Of a stretch of 42,420 nucleotides of DNA, positions 26,644 through 36,468 are shown piece by piece (positions within the stretch are counted from its first letter, which is position 1; every line of letters starts with the position of its first letter). The DNA is from Microscillaceae bacterium (lineage in GTDB: Bacteria > Bacteroidota > Bacteroidia > Cytophagales > Microscillaceae): positions 1 to 42,420 of the forward strand of contig JANWZA010000063.1 in the NCBI GenBank assembly GCA_025054775.1, given 5' to 3'. The position numbers and the translations under genes were made by a program. Under the pieces are notes generated by a model. That model had not been told where the DNA came from. It was given only the letters and a program-made list of their open reading frames with translations, and searched no databases.

Positions 26644-28128
26644 TTATTTTTTTGAAAAAAATGAAAAAATTTTGCTTAATTGCATATTAACTTCTGGCGA
26701 TATATGCAATAGAATTGTTAGCCCTACAAAGAGCAAACTAATAAGCACCGAACGCATAAAAATAGCCACAATTCCTTGCAAAGGAAGAGGCATAAAGCTA
26801 ACCAAAGTAAAGACAAATAAAGAAACACCTAAAACATACAAAGTTTGATATGTGAAAGGGTGTATTTTGAAATAATACCAAACATACACCGACTTAATAA
26901 GCTCATAGGCCACAATACAAGTCAAATTTGCTAATCCTGCTCCATTTAAGCCATAAAAAGAGATAAAAAAATAATTGCTAACTATGGTAATTATTCCTAA
27001 AAAAATAGTCAAAACCAATACAAACCGATAATGTGAAGAGAAGAGTAATAATTCACCATTTAGCCCTGTTGCCATATCAATCACTTTTGCCAAGCCCAAA
27101 AATAGCACTACGTACTTTCCTTGTTTGTAAATTTCATTTGGAATAATCCCTAGAACATCGTCTATATTGAGCCAAATACCTAAAAAGATAAAACTTCCCA
27201 CTAAAAACAAATGTAAAGAGGTTTTTTGGTAAATATTATACATTAAGACTCTATCTTGTGTATGTAATGCATGAGCTAAAATAGGAGTACTAATTTGTTT
27301 AAGGGCTTTCTTCGGTACTTCAATTACTAAACTAATAAAGTAAGGAATAGTAAAAATCCCCATCATTTTTTCGCCCAAGAGTGAGGGTATCATAATAGCA
27401 TCAACCTTGCTCACAATGACTACTCCAATCCCTCCCAAGATAGTGTAAAGCCCATAAATACCCATAGTTTTGGTTTTCTCCCAACTAAAATATTGCCATT
27501 GCGGTTTGAGATAAAGCCGTTGTAACCAAGCTAGATAAAAAAATAAAAAAATAACAGGCAAAGCATATAAAACAACTGTTGCCCATACCAAGCCCGTAAG
27601 TTGGTAAAAGCCCCATCCGAAACCCAAGACCATGACCAAATTACCTATTTTCACGAGCAATTCGCGCAAAATATTCGGTACAACAATTCTTAAATGCAAA
27701 TGACTATACGTTTCTAAAACTACTTGATAGGTGAGAAATATTGTAAGCGGAATCACAAAGTAGTAATAATTCACTAAAATAGGTGATTTAAGCTCATAAA
27801 AACCTGTAATCCAATCCTTTAGTAAAACATACAACCCTAAGCAAAGCCCTAAACCCAAAAGCGGATACAAGAGCATATAAGCAAAAAAGCCTCTATGTTG
27901 CAGATTTTCTTGCCTAAATTCTGAGAAAAACTTGTTAGCAATGAAAGGAATCCCTAAATGAGCAAAAGCAGCAAACAAAAAAGCATACTCTACCAAAGCT
28001 CGCACCACACCAATATATTCAGGAGGAAGATATTTAGGCATTACCCAAATATTATTTACCGTACCTACCACAACTGCCACATAAATAACTACTGTCCCTT
28101 TCAAACTTTGCCGTATAACAATGCCCAT
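26644..28128 (-). CDS. Polysaccharide flippase of the MOP superfamily (Wzx-like)
   Basis: This 494-residue protein is almost wholly hydrophobic, with about 12-14 predicted membrane helices. It opens GIVIRQSLKGTVVIYVAVVVGTVNN, a start common to lipopolysaccharide and capsule biosynthesis flippases of Bacteroidota. Conserved polar points include the YGLYTILGGIGVVIVSKVDAIMI segment (helix 7 region) and GLNGAGLANLTCIVAYEL near the C-terminus. Such proteins flip undecaprenyl-linked oligosaccharides across the inner membrane. No glycosyltransferase or polymerase gene is adjacent, so the glycan it moves cannot be named. The end is rich in Phe, Ser and Lys (KIFSFFSKK). Confidence 0.85.
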   Translation of the reverse strand: MGIVIRQSLKGTVVIYVAVVVGTVNNIWVMPKYLPPEYIGVVRALVEYAFLFAAFAHLGIPFIANKFFSEFRQENLQHRGFFAYMLLYPLLGLGLCLGLYVLLKDWITGFYELKSPILVNYYYFVIPLTIFLTYQVVLETYSHLHLRIVVPNILRELLVKIGNLVMVLGFGWGFYQLTGLVWATVVLYALPVIFLFFYLAWLQRLYLKPQWQYFSWEKTKTMGIYGLYTILGGIGVVIVSKVDAIMIPSLLGEKMMGIFTIPYFISLVIEVPKKALKQISTPILAHALHTQDRVLMYNIYQKTSLHLFLVGSFIFLGIWLNIDDVLGIIPNEIYKQGKYVVLFLGLAKVIDMATGLNGELLLFSSHYRFVLVLTIFLGIITIVSNYFFISFYGLNGAGLANLTCIVAYELIKSVYVWYYFKIHPFTYQTLYVLGVSLFVFTLVSFMPLPLQGIVAIFMRSVLISLLFVGLTILLHISPEVNMQLSKIFSFFSKK

Positions 28129-28155
28129 TTTCTAAAAAAGTGTATTTTTTGCGTA

Positions 28156-28163
28156 CAAAGGTA
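28156..28163 (-). promoter_or_regulatory. -7 box for the flippase gene
   Basis: The minus strand reads TACCTTTG (TAnnTTTG), placing the RNA start near 28150, about 20 nt before the start codon at 28128. A TTTG at 28180-28183 is only 16 bp away, closer than at other promoters here. Confidence 0.45.
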
Positions 28164-28229
28164 GAAATTTAGATATAAACAAATCATACTACCAAAGATT
28201 AGAAAATCTAATTAAAGTTTGGATATTCC

Positions 28230-28306
28230 CCTTGCCGTTGCCTTGCACAAAACCTACACCACAGAACGGCAAAGGTCAGGTTGTTGGGAAGCTTGCTTCG
28301 CCAACA
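28230..28306. other. Structured, relatively GC-rich intergenic element with two hairpins
   Basis: CCTTGCCGTT (28230-28239) pairs with AACGGCAAAGG (28265-28275) with one bulged A. Next to it, TGTTGG (28282-28287) pairs with CCAACA (28301-28306), enclosing an inner AAGC/GCTT stem. The element is visibly richer in G and C than the AT-rich DNA on either side. It lies in the 409-bp gap between the divergent flippase and cysteine desulfurase genes, where I find no coding frame. It could be a small RNA, the end of a mobile element, or a regulatory structure. Confidence 0.5.
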
Positions 28307-28537
28307 CTTTACATATAGACGTACTCCCTCCCCTTCGCATCTTTCACGCATTAAACTTTTATTCTGTAATACATCTTGAATAAGTGAGTTATTTTCTCAA
28401 AGTAACAAAATAAAATATTGAAATAGTAAAATAAAATATTACTTGCAAATGAAACCAATTTCATTTTTTTTTCAGAAATTTGTAGCCTTCAAGTAAAACA
28501 ATCACTTTTATCTATTACCTAAAACTAAAACCACACA

Positions 28538-29692
28538 ATGAAAAACATCTATCTAGACAACGCAGCCTCCACACCACTTGACAAAGAAGTCTTGGCTGTT
28601 ATGCTACCTTACCTTGAACATAGCTTCGGTAATCCGTCCTCTATTCATTTTCATGGACGAGAAACCCGCTCTGCTATTGAGAAAGCCCGCAAAACTATCG
28701 CCCAACTGCTTAATACCTCCCCTTCCGAAATCTTTTTTACCTCTGGGGGCACCGAAGCCGACAACACCGCCATTGTCGCCACCATAGAAACCAAACAGAT
28801 TAAGCATGCCATTACCAGCCCCCTAGAACATCATGCCGTTTTGCATACCTTAGAACATTTGCATAGAGTAGGCAAAATACGACTTTCCTTGTTAGAGGTA
28901 GATAAGCAGGGAAATCTAAATTTAGAACAACTAAAACAATTACTGCAAGCTAACCCTAATAGTTTTGTTTCTCTTATGCATGCTAACAATGAAATCGGTA
29001 ACATCTACCCCATAGAGCAAATCAGTGAACTTTGCAAACATTACAAGGCTATTTTTCATACTGACACCGTGCAAACCATAGGACACTACAAACACGATTT
29101 GCAAATGCTTTCAGTAGATTTCTTAGTAGGTTCAGCACATAAGTTCCACGGACCTAAAGGTGTAGGATTTTTGTATATCAATGCTAAAAATAAAATTCAG
29201 CCTTTCATTCACGGTGGTTCGCAAGAGCGAAACATGCGAGGAGGTACAGAAAACGTATATGGCATCGTAGGTATGGCAAAGGCACTAGAATTAGCATATC
29301 ATACCATGCAAAGCCACCGAGTGCATATTGAAACTTTGAAACGAACCTTTATGCAAAAGCTAAAAGAAAACATAGAAGATGTGCAATTTAATGGCAAAAG
29401 TGCTGACTTAGACCAAAGCCTTTACACTATACTCAATGTAAGTTTTCCTCCCTCTGACTATGGGGATATGCTTTTGTTCAATTTAGATATTGAAAAAATA
29501 TCTGCCTCTGGAGGAAGTGCCTGCTCTAGTGGTTCAGAAATCGGCTCTCACGTCTTGCGTGCTATTGGCACTCCCCAAGAGCGAGCTTCAGTACGGTTTT
29601 CATTCAGCCGTTTTAATACATTAGACGAAATAAACTATGTCATAAAAGTTCTTACCCGAATATTCGCTAAGGAAAAGACACCTCTTAACTAA
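28538..29692 (+). CDS. Cysteine desulfurase (NifS/IscS family)
   Basis: This PLP enzyme removes sulfur from cysteine for Fe-S clusters, thio-tRNA or cofactors. The 384-residue protein has MKNIYLDNAASTPLD at the start, FFTSGGTEADN, HANNEIGNIYP, the PLP lysine in SAHKFHGPKG (Lys202), GGSQERNMRGGTENV, and the sulfur-carrying cysteine in SGGSACSSGS (Cys329). The loop around Cys329 is of the IscS/NifS (group I) kind rather than SufS. No iscU, iscA or mnmA gene is nearby, so its acceptor is not identified. It is followed by glnS after 45 bp. Confidence 0.95.
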   Translation: MKNIYLDNAASTPLDKEVLAVMLPYLEHSFGNPSSIHFHGRETRSAIEKARKTIAQLLNTSPSEIFFTSGGTEADNTAIVATIETKQIKHAITSPLEHHAVLHTLEHLHRVGKIRLSLLEVDKQGNLNLEQLKQLLQANPNSFVSLMHANNEIGNIYPIEQISELCKHYKAIFHTDTVQTIGHYKHDLQMLSVDFLVGSAHKFHGPKGVGFLYINAKNKIQPFIHGGSQERNMRGGTENVYGIVGMAKALELAYHTMQSHRVHIETLKRTFMQKLKENIEDVQFNGKSADLDQSLYTILNVSFPPSDYGDMLLFNLDIEKISASGGSACSSGSEIGSHVLRAIGTPQERASVRFSFSRFNTLDEINYVIKVLTRIFAKEKTPLN

Positions 29693-29701
29693 TTTTTTTT
29701 G

Positions 29702-29709
29702 TATTTTTG
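29702..29709 (+). promoter_or_regulatory. Possible -7 box for glnS
   Basis: TATTTTTG fits TAnnTTTG and lies between the desulfurase stop and the ATG at 29738. It overlaps the first codons of a longer frame from a TTG at 29699, which argues against that longer start. No clear -33 element is seen. Confidence 0.4.
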
Positions 29710-29737
29710 CAATCCAGCTTTTCTAAATTTTCACCGC

Positions 29738-31432
29738 ATGGAAACAGAAAACAAAACTACCGAATATGAACCGCTCAATTTTATTGAGCAAATTATTGAA
29801 GAACACAATAGAACCAACCGTTTTAACAAAAAAGTTCACACCCGCTTTCCACCCGAGCCTAACGGATACCTGCACATCGGACATGCCAAATCAATTTGCC
29901 TTAACTTCGGCTTGGCAGAGAAATATAACGGACTTACAAACCTCCGCTTTGATGATACTAATCCCGAGACCGAAGACGTAGAATATGTAAATGCAATTGA
30001 AGAAGACGTAAAATGGTTAGGCTTTGATTGGCAAGACAGAAAATTTTTCGCTTCTGATTACTTTGAGCAACTTTACCAATACGCTGTGCAGCTTATTCGC
30101 TTAGGCAAGGCATACGTAGATGACCAAACAGCAGAGGAAATAAGCAATACACGTGGTACCCCTACCATAGCAGGGAAGGAAAGCCCTTATCGCAATCGTA
30201 GTATAGAGGAGAATTTAGCCCTTTTTGAAGCCATGAAGCGTGGTGAGGTAGAGGAAGGTGCTAAAGTGTTACGCGCTAAAATTGATATGGCTTCACCTAA
30301 TATGCATATGCGCGACCCAGTGATTTATCGCATCAAGAAAACTCCTCATCACCGTACAGGAACTAAATGGTGTATTTACCCTATGTATGACTTCGCTCAC
30401 TGCCTTTCTGATGCTATCGAAGGTATTACGCATTCAATATGCACATTAGAATTTGAAGTCCATCGCCCACTTTATGACTGGATTTTAGACCAACTTGGTA
30501 CACACCATCCACAGCAGATTGAATTTGCACGCCTCAACCTTACTTACACTGTCATGAGCAAACGAAAGCTCAAAATTTTAGTAGAGCAAGGCTACGTAAA
30601 TGGTTGGGACGACCCGCGCATGCCTACCATTTCAGGTTTAAGACGCAGAGGTTATACCCCTGAGGCTATACGTAATTTCGCTCAAAAGATAGGAGTTTCC
30701 AGACGTGATACCATAGTAGATATAGCACTTTTGGAGTTTAGTGTAAGAGAACACTTAAACAAAATCTGCCCTAGAGTAATGGCTGTGCTTAACCCTTTGA
30801 AAGTTATTATTACTAATTACCCTGAAAATCAGACCGAAAACCTTATCACTGAAAATAATCCCGAAGATGAAACCGCAGGCAACCGTACTATACCCTTTAG
30901 CCGTGAAATTTGGATAGAACGTGATGACTTTATGGAAAATCCCCCCAAAGGCTATTTCCGGTTAACTCCCAAAGGTATGGTACGGCTTAAATCAGCTTAT
31001 ATTATCCAATGCGAAGAGGTTATAAAAGATAGGGAAGGAAATATCATTGAACTACATTGTAGATACTTTGAGAATTCTAAAAGTGGAAATGATACCAGTG
31101 GCTTGAAAGTGAAAGGTACTATTCATTGGGTTTCAGTGGCACATGCCCTACCTATTGAAGTGCGTTTGTATGATAGACTTTTTGAGGTAGAAGAACCCGA
31201 GGGACATGAAGGCAAAGAATTCACAGAGTTTATCAATCCTAACTCTCTACAAATATTACCCAAATGTTTTGCAGAACCTTCGCTGGCAAAGGCAAAAGTA
31301 GGCGATAAATTTCAATTCCAACGATTAGGCTACTTTTGCGTGGACAAGGATAGCACGCCTGAAAAGCTAGTATTTAATCGTACTATTACCCTCAAAGATA
31401 CTTGGGCAAAAGAACAAAAAAAGAATAATTGA
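29738..31432 (+). CDS. glnS: Glutaminyl-tRNA synthetase
   Basis: GlnRS charges tRNA-Gln with glutamine in the cytosol. The protein has the class I HIGH motif in [17 protein letters not shown], the [10 protein letters not shown] segment that distinguishes GlnRS/GluRS, and the KMSKS equivalent [11 protein letters not shown]. The C-terminal half is the beta-barrel anticodon-binding region ([33 protein letters not shown]). I chose the ATG at 29738, which gives 564 residues starting [12 protein letters not shown]. The 13-residue extension from TTG 29699 lies over a promoter-like box. Presence of GlnRS implies direct charging rather than the GatCAB route for Gln. Confidence 0.96.
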   Translation: METENKTTEYEPLNFIEQIIEEHNRTNRFNKKVHTRFPPEPNGYLHIGHAKSICLNFGLAEKYNGLTNLRFDDTNPETEDVEYVNAIEEDVKWLGFDWQDRKFFASDYFEQLYQYAVQLIRLGKAYVDDQTAEEISNTRGTPTIAGKESPYRNRSIEENLALFEAMKRGEVEEGAKVLRAKIDMASPNMHMRDPVIYRIKKTPHHRTGTKWCIYPMYDFAHCLSDAIEGITHSICTLEFEVHRPLYDWILDQLGTHHPQQIEFARLNLTYTVMSKRKLKILVEQGYVNGWDDPRMPTISGLRRRGYTPEAIRNFAQKIGVSRRDTIVDIALLEFSVREHLNKICPRVMAVLNPLKVIITNYPENQTENLITENNPEDETAGNRTIPFSREIWIERDDFMENPPKGYFRLTPKGMVRLKSAYIIQCEEVIKDREGNIIELHCRYFENSKSGNDTSGLKVKGTIHWVSVAHALPIEVRLYDRLFEVEEPEGHEGKEFTEFINPNSLQILPKCFAEPSLAKAKVGDKFQFQRLGYFCVDKDSTPEKLVFNRTITLKDTWAKEQKKNN

Positions 31433-31645
31433 GAAACCTAAACTTGCTACAAGAGATAGAAAAATTTTTTCCCAATTAGCTATTAGCTTAAAAATTAGCT
31501 GTTGGTAATGCTCGTTGTAATCTGAATAAATGCAAAATATTTTAAAGTTTTGGAACAAAGACAACAGCCTTTGTGAGTATGAAAGTTTTAATTATTGATT
31601 TTCAAGAAATTATATTTTTTTAAAGAAAAATAAGCCATACAAAGT

Positions 31646-32344
31646 TTAGCCTGCTTTGGCAATAGTAGCAATGCTTACTTTGGCACAACCCGCTTCAATC
31701 AAAGCCAAGAGGCAGGCTTCTAAGGTAGCTCCTGTGGTTACAACATCATCTACTACTAAAACGTGCTTATTTTGAACAATCTGCGGTTGCACAACTTCAA
31801 AAACGTTAGCTACATTTTGCAAGCGTTCTAAACGGTTTTTTTTGGTTTGAGTTTCGGTGGCTTTGGTACGAATCAAAACATCGTTTTGGTAAGGTAGTTG
31901 TAGAGTTTGTGAAAGCCCCTTGGCAAACACCTCACTTTGGTTATAGCCACGCTTCTTGAGTTTAGAGGGATGTAAAGGTACAGGAATAATTAAGTCAAAA
32001 ACAGTATTGAAATTTGCCTCAAAAAGCAATTGCCCAAACCATCGCCCTAATACCTCACCCAGCTCGGGACTATGGTTGTATTTCAAGTGGTGCAAAATAG
32101 CTTGCACTTTGCCTCGTTTGCTAAATTTGAGGTAAGCCAAAGCATATTCCATGTTAGGTACACGCGTGCCAAACACCTTTCGTAAATCGGTATCTTTATT
32201 TTGAAAATCAGTAAAAGTGGGCAACTCAAAACGGCAGGGTGTACAAATCCAAGTTTCATTACTTACCAATACTTGCGAACAGACTACGCAACATGTAGGA
32301 AAAATAAGTTCTAAAAAATCGTTCCAAATAGCTTTGATAAGCAT
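31646..32344 (-). CDS. ComF-family phosphoribosyltransferase-like protein
   Basis: This 232-residue protein has the ComF layout: an N-terminal zinc-finger-like region with PTCCVVCSQ and CTPC, then LKYNHSPELGEVLGRW, a PVPLHPSKLKKRGYNQSE segment, and the PRPP-binding loop VLVVDDVVTTGATL. In transformable bacteria ComF acts in DNA uptake, probably on single-stranded DNA in the cytosol. Many non-competent bacteria also keep it. No other competence gene is in the window. It is the third gene of a probable ribBA-GNAT-comF transcript, with a 65-bp gap from the GNAT gene. Confidence 0.92.
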   Translation of the reverse strand: MLIKAIWNDFLELIFPTCCVVCSQVLVSNETWICTPCRFELPTFTDFQNKDTDLRKVFGTRVPNMEYALAYLKFSKRGKVQAILHHLKYNHSPELGEVLGRWFGQLLFEANFNTVFDLIIPVPLHPSKLKKRGYNQSEVFAKGLSQTLQLPYQNDVLIRTKATETQTKKNRLERLQNVANVFEVVQPQIVQNKHVLVVDDVVTTGATLEACLLALIEAGCAKVSIATIAKAG

Positions 32345-32409
32345 AGGCGTTCGCTTAAAGGTTACTAATTTTTATATTTAATCCGTTTGTCCATAGTTTC
32401 AAAGTGAAG

Positions 32410-32868
32410 TTAAGCATCATTTAGTACCATCTTATAATGTTGTATGGCACACTCCTCAAACATTTCCCCTACAGCTCTGAAACCAAATTTGGCATATAAG
32501 CCCATAGCTGTAATTTGAGCGTGTAAATATTTAAGTTTTCCTTTGGTATTAGGGTGATTATCAATATCTTGTAAAACCTTTTGCAAAATAGCTGAACCAA
32601 CGCCTCTGCTACGGTAATTGTGCAGAACGGCAAAACGCTCCAACTTAATACCTTTGTCTGTAAAACGCCAGCGGGCTGTTCCACAAGGCAAATTATAAGT
32701 TTTATGAATAGCAATAAAATGCCTCGCTTGATTTTCAAACGCATCGTACTCCTCTTCAGCAGGCACATTTTGCTCAATTACAAAAACTTTATGCCGAATA
32801 GCAAAAACAGCTTGTAATTCTGCTAGAGTTTCTGCTAACTTTACTTCAATCTCGGTTGGTATAAGCAT
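32410..32868 (-). CDS. GNAT-family N-acetyltransferase (ElaA-like)
   Basis: This 152-residue protein carries the GNAT fold. It has IRHKVFVIEQNVPAEEEYD near the N-terminus, typical of the ElaA-like subfamily, then GTARWRF, KLERFAVLHNYRSRGVGSAIL (acetyl-CoA binding, with RSRGVG), and an MGLYAKFGFRAVGE segment at the C-terminal end. The acceptor is unknown. It starts 11 bp after the ribBA stop, so it is probably co-transcribed, but a link to riboflavin synthesis is not established. Confidence 0.9.
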   Translation of the reverse strand: MLIPTEIEVKLAETLAELQAVFAIRHKVFVIEQNVPAEEEYDAFENQARHFIAIHKTYNLPCGTARWRFTDKGIKLERFAVLHNYRSRGVGSAILQKVLQDIDNHPNTKGKLKYLHAQITAMGLYAKFGFRAVGEMFEECAIQHYKMVLNDA

Positions 32869-32879
32869 GCCTCAAATCC

Positions 32880-34100
32880 TTAAATATTTTTAAGAATAGT
32901 ATGTCCCATTTTATCGCGTTTGGTTTTGAGATAATTTTCATTATGCGGATTAGGCTGAATTTCAATTGGTACATTTTCAACGATTTCCAGTCCATAGCCA
33001 ATTAGTCCTGCTCTTTTTTTAGGATTATTAGAAATGAGTCTGATCTTAGTAACTCCCAAATCTCTCAAAATTTGGGCACCTACCCCATAATCGCGAGCAT
33101 CCATTTGGAAGCCGAGCAGGAGGTTAGCCTGTACGGTATCTAATCCTTGCTCTTGTAATTTGTAGGCCTTGAGTTTATTTAACAGCCCAATTCCGCGTCC
33201 CTCTTGGTTCATATAAAGTACGATGCCTTTTCCTTCTTTTTCTACCATTTGCATTGCGGTATGAAGTTGTTCACCACAATCACAACGGCAAGAACCAAAG
33301 ATATCTCCTGTAACACAAGAGGAGTGGACACGCACCAAAATTGGCTCATCCTTTTGCCAGCTTCCTTTAATAAGTGCTAAATGTAATTGGTCATTATCAA
33401 TCTGACGATAAGCAATGAGGTCAAAGTCTCCAAAGCGTGTCGGCATTTTGACTCCAATTTCCCGCTGAACGAGGCTTTCGTGTTTCAAGCGATAAGCAAT
33501 CAGGTCTTCAATAGATACGAGTTTGAGGTTAAACTTATCTGCAATTTGGCGTAGTTGTGGTAGGCGTGCCATTGTGCCGTCATCATTAAGTACTTCAATG
33601 AGTACTCCTGCAGGGTAAAGCCCTGCCAAACGAGCAAAATCTACCGAAGCCTCTGTATGTCCTGCACGTCGCAGAACTCCACCTTCTTTGGCTTTGAGTG
33701 GAAAAATGTGCCCTGGTCTGCCCAACTCTTCGGGTTTGGTATTTGGATTTACTAATGCTTGAATGGTTTTCGCTCTATCGTGAGCTGAAATCCCCGTGGT
33801 ACAGCCATGCCCTAATAAATCCACCGAGATAGTAAAAGGTGTAGCATGAGCCGAAGTATTACTATCAACCATCATGTCTAATTTCAATTCACGGCAGCGT
33901 TGCTCAGTAAGCCCTACACACATCAAACCGCGTGCTTCCTTTATCATGAAATTAGCAATTTCAGGGGTGATGTGCTGTGCAGCACAAATCATGTCGCCCT
34001 CGTTTTCGCGGTTCTCATCATCTACTACTATAATTACCTCGCCCCTGCGTATGGCTTCTATGGCTTCCTCTATAGTGTTTAGCTGTATTTTTTCTTGCAT
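32880..34100 (-). CDS. ribBA: Bifunctional DHBP synthase / GTP cyclohydrolase II
   Basis: RibBA supplies both precursors of riboflavin: 3,4-dihydroxy-2-butanone 4-phosphate from ribulose 5-phosphate and the pyrimidine from GTP. The N-terminal half shows [16 protein letters not shown] and [20 protein letters not shown] (RibB). The C-terminal half shows [20 protein letters not shown] (zinc cysteines of RibA), [14 protein letters not shown] and a [13 protein letters not shown] tail. The 406-residue length is normal and both active sites look complete. No FMN riboswitch is present in the 5' region. A -7 box lies 30 bp upstream. Confidence 0.97.
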   Translation of the reverse strand: MQEKIQLNTIEEAIEAIRRGEVIIVVDDENRENEGDMICAAQHITPEIANFMIKEARGLMCVGLTEQRCRELKLDMMVDSNTSAHATPFTISVDLLGHGCTTGISAHDRAKTIQALVNPNTKPEELGRPGHIFPLKAKEGGVLRRAGHTEASVDFARLAGLYPAGVLIEVLNDDGTMARLPQLRQIADKFNLKLVSIEDLIAYRLKHESLVQREIGVKMPTRFGDFDLIAYRQIDNDQLHLALIKGSWQKDEPILVRVHSSCVTGDIFGSCRCDCGEQLHTAMQMVEKEGKGIVLYMNQEGRGIGLLNKLKAYKLQEQGLDTVQANLLLGFQMDARDYGVGAQILRDLGVTKIRLISNNPKKRAGLIGYGLEIVENVPIEIQPNPHNENYLKTKRDKMGHTILKNI

Positions 34101-34129
34101 AATGGAGGAGATAAGTTAGTAAATTTGCG

Positions 34130-34137
34130 CAAAGATA
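34130..34137 (-). promoter_or_regulatory. -7 box of the ribBA operon
   Basis: The minus strand reads TATCTTTG (TAnnTTTG), with RNA start predicted near 34124, about 24 nt before the ATG at 34100. A TTTCG around 34159-34163 could stand in for the -33 element. Confidence 0.5.
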
Positions 34138-34230
34138 CTTAAAATGTTTGGTATCTTACGAAAAGCTAAATTAGGTGAAGTACAGATAATATGAGAGTTT
34201 ACTGAATACTGTATGTTGTATGGAGATAGA

Positions 34231-34267
34231 AACGAAAAAGACTACCTGTCAAAAGATAGTCTTCTTT
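34231..34267 (-). terminator. Intrinsic terminator of the lipocalin-like gene
   Basis: AAGACTA (34238-34244) pairs with TAGTCTT (34257-34263), with a 12-nt loop. On the minus strand the stem is followed by TTTTCG and more T-rich bases. It lies about 40 bp after the stop of the minus-strand lipoprotein gene. Confidence 0.7.
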
Positions 34268-34300
34268 GTATTTGTAACTGTTAATCCGATTACAGGTAGG

Positions 34301-34735
34301 CTATATTTTCTCAAAGGTAGTTTCTATGGTAGCACCCGAGTTCATGATGTTCTCTGCCCTAACTCTTATTCTAGTTTTAGTAAGTTCCAGTACTTGATAC
34401 GATATACCAATATTACCTATACTTGGTAATGTGATAATAAGTGTTCTAGCATCGCCTGTCAATGCCCAAGTACCCTGTTCAGTTTGTGGAGATGAAGCAT
34501 CACATTTGGTTCTTCCTTCATCAAAAATTAAGGTTCCTCCTGACTTGAACTCAACAGTATTATCTAATTCACAAGAAGCAGCAGGGAACGTCTGCCCACT
34601 CATAATAGTATTTTGTGCGGTAATACGCCATTTACCTATGATTTTCTCTTGTGGAGTGGGTTCTTTTTCCTTTTTACAAGAAATCGCAAACATCACTATT
34701 GCCAACAAAGCAAAAAGATTAACTAACTTTTTCAT
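34301..34735 (-). CDS. Lipocalin-like lipoprotein
   Basis: This 144-residue protein has a lipoprotein signal (lipobox AISC, Cys20) followed by KKEKEPTPQ. The mature part matches small lipocalin-like Bacteroidota proteins: EKIIGKWRITAQN, NTVEFKSGGTLIFDEG, GTWALTGDARTLIITLP, and a final TRIRVRAENI strand. These form a small beta-barrel, presumably on the periplasmic face or surface of a membrane. No ligand or pathway can be deduced. It stands alone with its own terminator. Confidence 0.82.
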   Translation of the reverse strand: MKKLVNLFALLAIVMFAISCKKEKEPTPQEKIIGKWRITAQNTIMSGQTFPAASCELDNTVEFKSGGTLIFDEGRTKCDASSPQTEQGTWALTGDARTLIITLPSIGNIGISYQVLELTKTRIRVRAENIMNSGATIETTFEKI

Positions 34736-35061
34736 AAACTCGTCTATGTTTTTAGTGAATGAATAGCAATTTTTTAGTAGATTACAAGTAACTTACTACA
34801 TAGGAATACGCCTTTAATAAGCGGTAGGTTGCCTTGAGGTATTATTTTTTCAATAATTTGTTATTGTTTCAATTTACTATGTTTAGTGTTCTCAAATGGA
34901 GAATTTTAATTGATTGATTTGATTTTCAGAGGTACTTAACTTTTAATTTGATAGTCAATCTATGCTTGGCTTCAAATAGTTCTTTGGTCTTTCAAAAAAT
35001 AAAGAGCCGAACCAATTGGCTCGGCTTTTTATGAACTTTATCATGAAACACAACACCATTG
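34736..35061. other. Intergenic region between aceA and the lipocalin-like gene
   Basis: This 326-bp stretch holds the aceA terminator at 34994-35030 and a small perfect hairpin, CAATAA-TTTG-TTATTG, at about 34851-34866. No coding frame or clear promoter box was found. Confidence 0.5.
34994..35030 (-). terminator. Intrinsic terminator of aceBA (possibly bidirectional)
   Basis: AGCCGA (35005-35010) pairs with TCGGCT (35021-35026), with inner CC/GG pairs and an AATT loop. The plus strand has five T after the stem and the minus strand a T-rich run from the complement of CAAAAAATAAA. It is 32 bp past the aceA stop. Confidence 0.85.
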
Positions 35062-36351
35062 CTAAGAAACAAATTGCACTTCCTCGGTAGAACCTTTAAG
35101 GGCTACGGTAGAGCTATTTCCATTCGTAACTATATTCTGAATAGCATCAAAATAACCTGTTCCCACAAAACTCTGATGCTTAACTGCCTTGAAGCCTTTG
35201 GTTTTCTCTTGCCGAAATTCCCTTTCTTGAAACTCGGAATAGCCTAACATTCCGCGTTCTTTGTATGCGTGTGCCAGTTCAAACATACTTAGATTGAGAG
35301 CATGGAAACCTGCTAAGGTAATAAACTGGAACTTATAGCCCATATCTGCCAACTTTTCACTAAAGTGACGCATAGTTTTTTGGTCAAGGTTTGCTGCCCA
35401 ATTGAAAGAGGGTGAGCAGTTGTAAGCCAATAATTTGTTAGGATATTTTGCTCTAATAGCTTGGGCAAATTCATGTGCTTGACCAAGGTCAGGGGTAGAT
35501 GTTTCACACCAAACCAAATCGGCAAAAGGGGCGTAAGACAAGCCTCTGTCAATAGCTTGCTCTAATCCATTTTTCACGTAGAAAAAGCCTTCAGCAGTAC
35601 GTTTTCCTGTTATGAATTTTCTATCTCTCTCGTCAATATCACTAGTTAAGAGATTAGCAGCATCAGCGTCAGTGCGGGCAATTAATATAGTAGGTACATC
35701 TAACACGTCAGCAGCCAAACGAGCAGAGACTAATTTGTTAATTGCTTCTTGTGTAGGTACAAGCACTTTTCCTCCCAAATGTCCGCATTTTTTAGCCGAT
35801 GAGAGTTGGTCTTCAAAGTGAACACCTGCGGCACCCGCCTTAATCATCATTTTCATGAGTTCAAAGGCATTCAGATTTCCGCCAAAACCTGCTTCGGCAT
35901 CGGCGACGATAGGAGCAAGCCAATGTATTTTCTCCTTGCCTTGCAAATGCTGAATTGCATCAGCACGGAGTAGGGCATTGTTAATTCGCTCTACTACTTT
36001 GGGAACGCTATCAGCGGGATAGAGGCTTTGGTCAGGGTACATTTCACCTGCAAGATTAGCATCAGCAGCTACCTGCCAGCCACTCAAATAAATGGCCTTT
36101 AATCCTGCCTGTACTTGTTGAATAGCTTGGTTACCTGTTAAGGCTCCCAAAGCAGATACGTAGTGTTCACTGTGTAATAACTTCCACAGGCGCTCTGCCC
36201 CCATACGGGCAATGCTATACTCTATATGATAAGAACCTGCTAAATTAGCTACATCTTCGGCAGTGTAGGGGCGTTCTACACCATTCCAACGATTTTTATC
36301 ACTCCAAGCTGTAATTATACGTTGTATTCTTTCGGATTTTGAAATATACAT
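35062..36351 (-). CDS. aceA: Isocitrate lyase
   Basis: Isocitrate lyase splits isocitrate to glyoxylate and succinate, the first step of the glyoxylate shunt. The 429-residue protein has the catalytic KKCGH motif (187-191, Cys189), [12 protein letters not shown], a [12 protein letters not shown] metal site, and [10 protein letters not shown]. The length matches the short bacterial form. It follows aceB by 117 bp on the same strand and no promoter box is seen in the gap, so the two form one operon. A stable hairpin in that gap may set relative expression. A kinase/phosphatase gene (aceK) is absent from the window. Confidence 0.97.
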   Translation of the reverse strand: MYISKSERIQRIITAWSDKNRWNGVERPYTAEDVANLAGSYHIEYSIARMGAERLWKLLHSEHYVSALGALTGNQAIQQVQAGLKAIYLSGWQVAADANLAGEMYPDQSLYPADSVPKVVERINNALLRADAIQHLQGKEKIHWLAPIVADAEAGFGGNLNAFELMKMMIKAGAAGVHFEDQLSSAKKCGHLGGKVLVPTQEAINKLVSARLAADVLDVPTILIARTDADAANLLTSDIDERDRKFITGKRTAEGFFYVKNGLEQAIDRGLSYAPFADLVWCETSTPDLGQAHEFAQAIRAKYPNKLLAYNCSPSFNWAANLDQKTMRHFSEKLADMGYKFQFITLAGFHALNLSMFELAHAYKERGMLGYSEFQEREFRQEKTKGFKAVKHQSFVGTGYFDAIQNIVTNGNSSTVALKGSTEEVQFVS

Positions 36352-36414
36352 ATTATTTTTGCGTGTTAGTTGTTAAAAATATATTATGTAAGAAAGTTGC
36401 ATAATTTTTTAAGT

Positions 36415-36441
36415 GTTCTGGAAGTTTTTAACTTTCAGAAC
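36415..36441. other. Stable hairpin between aceB and aceA
   Basis: GTTCTGGAAGTT (36415-36426) and AACTTTCAGAAC (36430-36441) pair over 12 positions with one G-T pair and a TTT loop. On the minus strand, the direction of the operon, no T run follows, so it is unlikely to be a simple terminator of aceB. An mRNA processing or stability signal is possible. Confidence 0.55.
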
Positions 36442-36468
36442 ATTTTTGTTTTATTTTCTTGTTAGCTG

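Noticed and set aside
32880-34200. FMN riboswitch upstream of ribBA
   Set aside because: The conserved FMN-aptamer segments are not present in the short leader.
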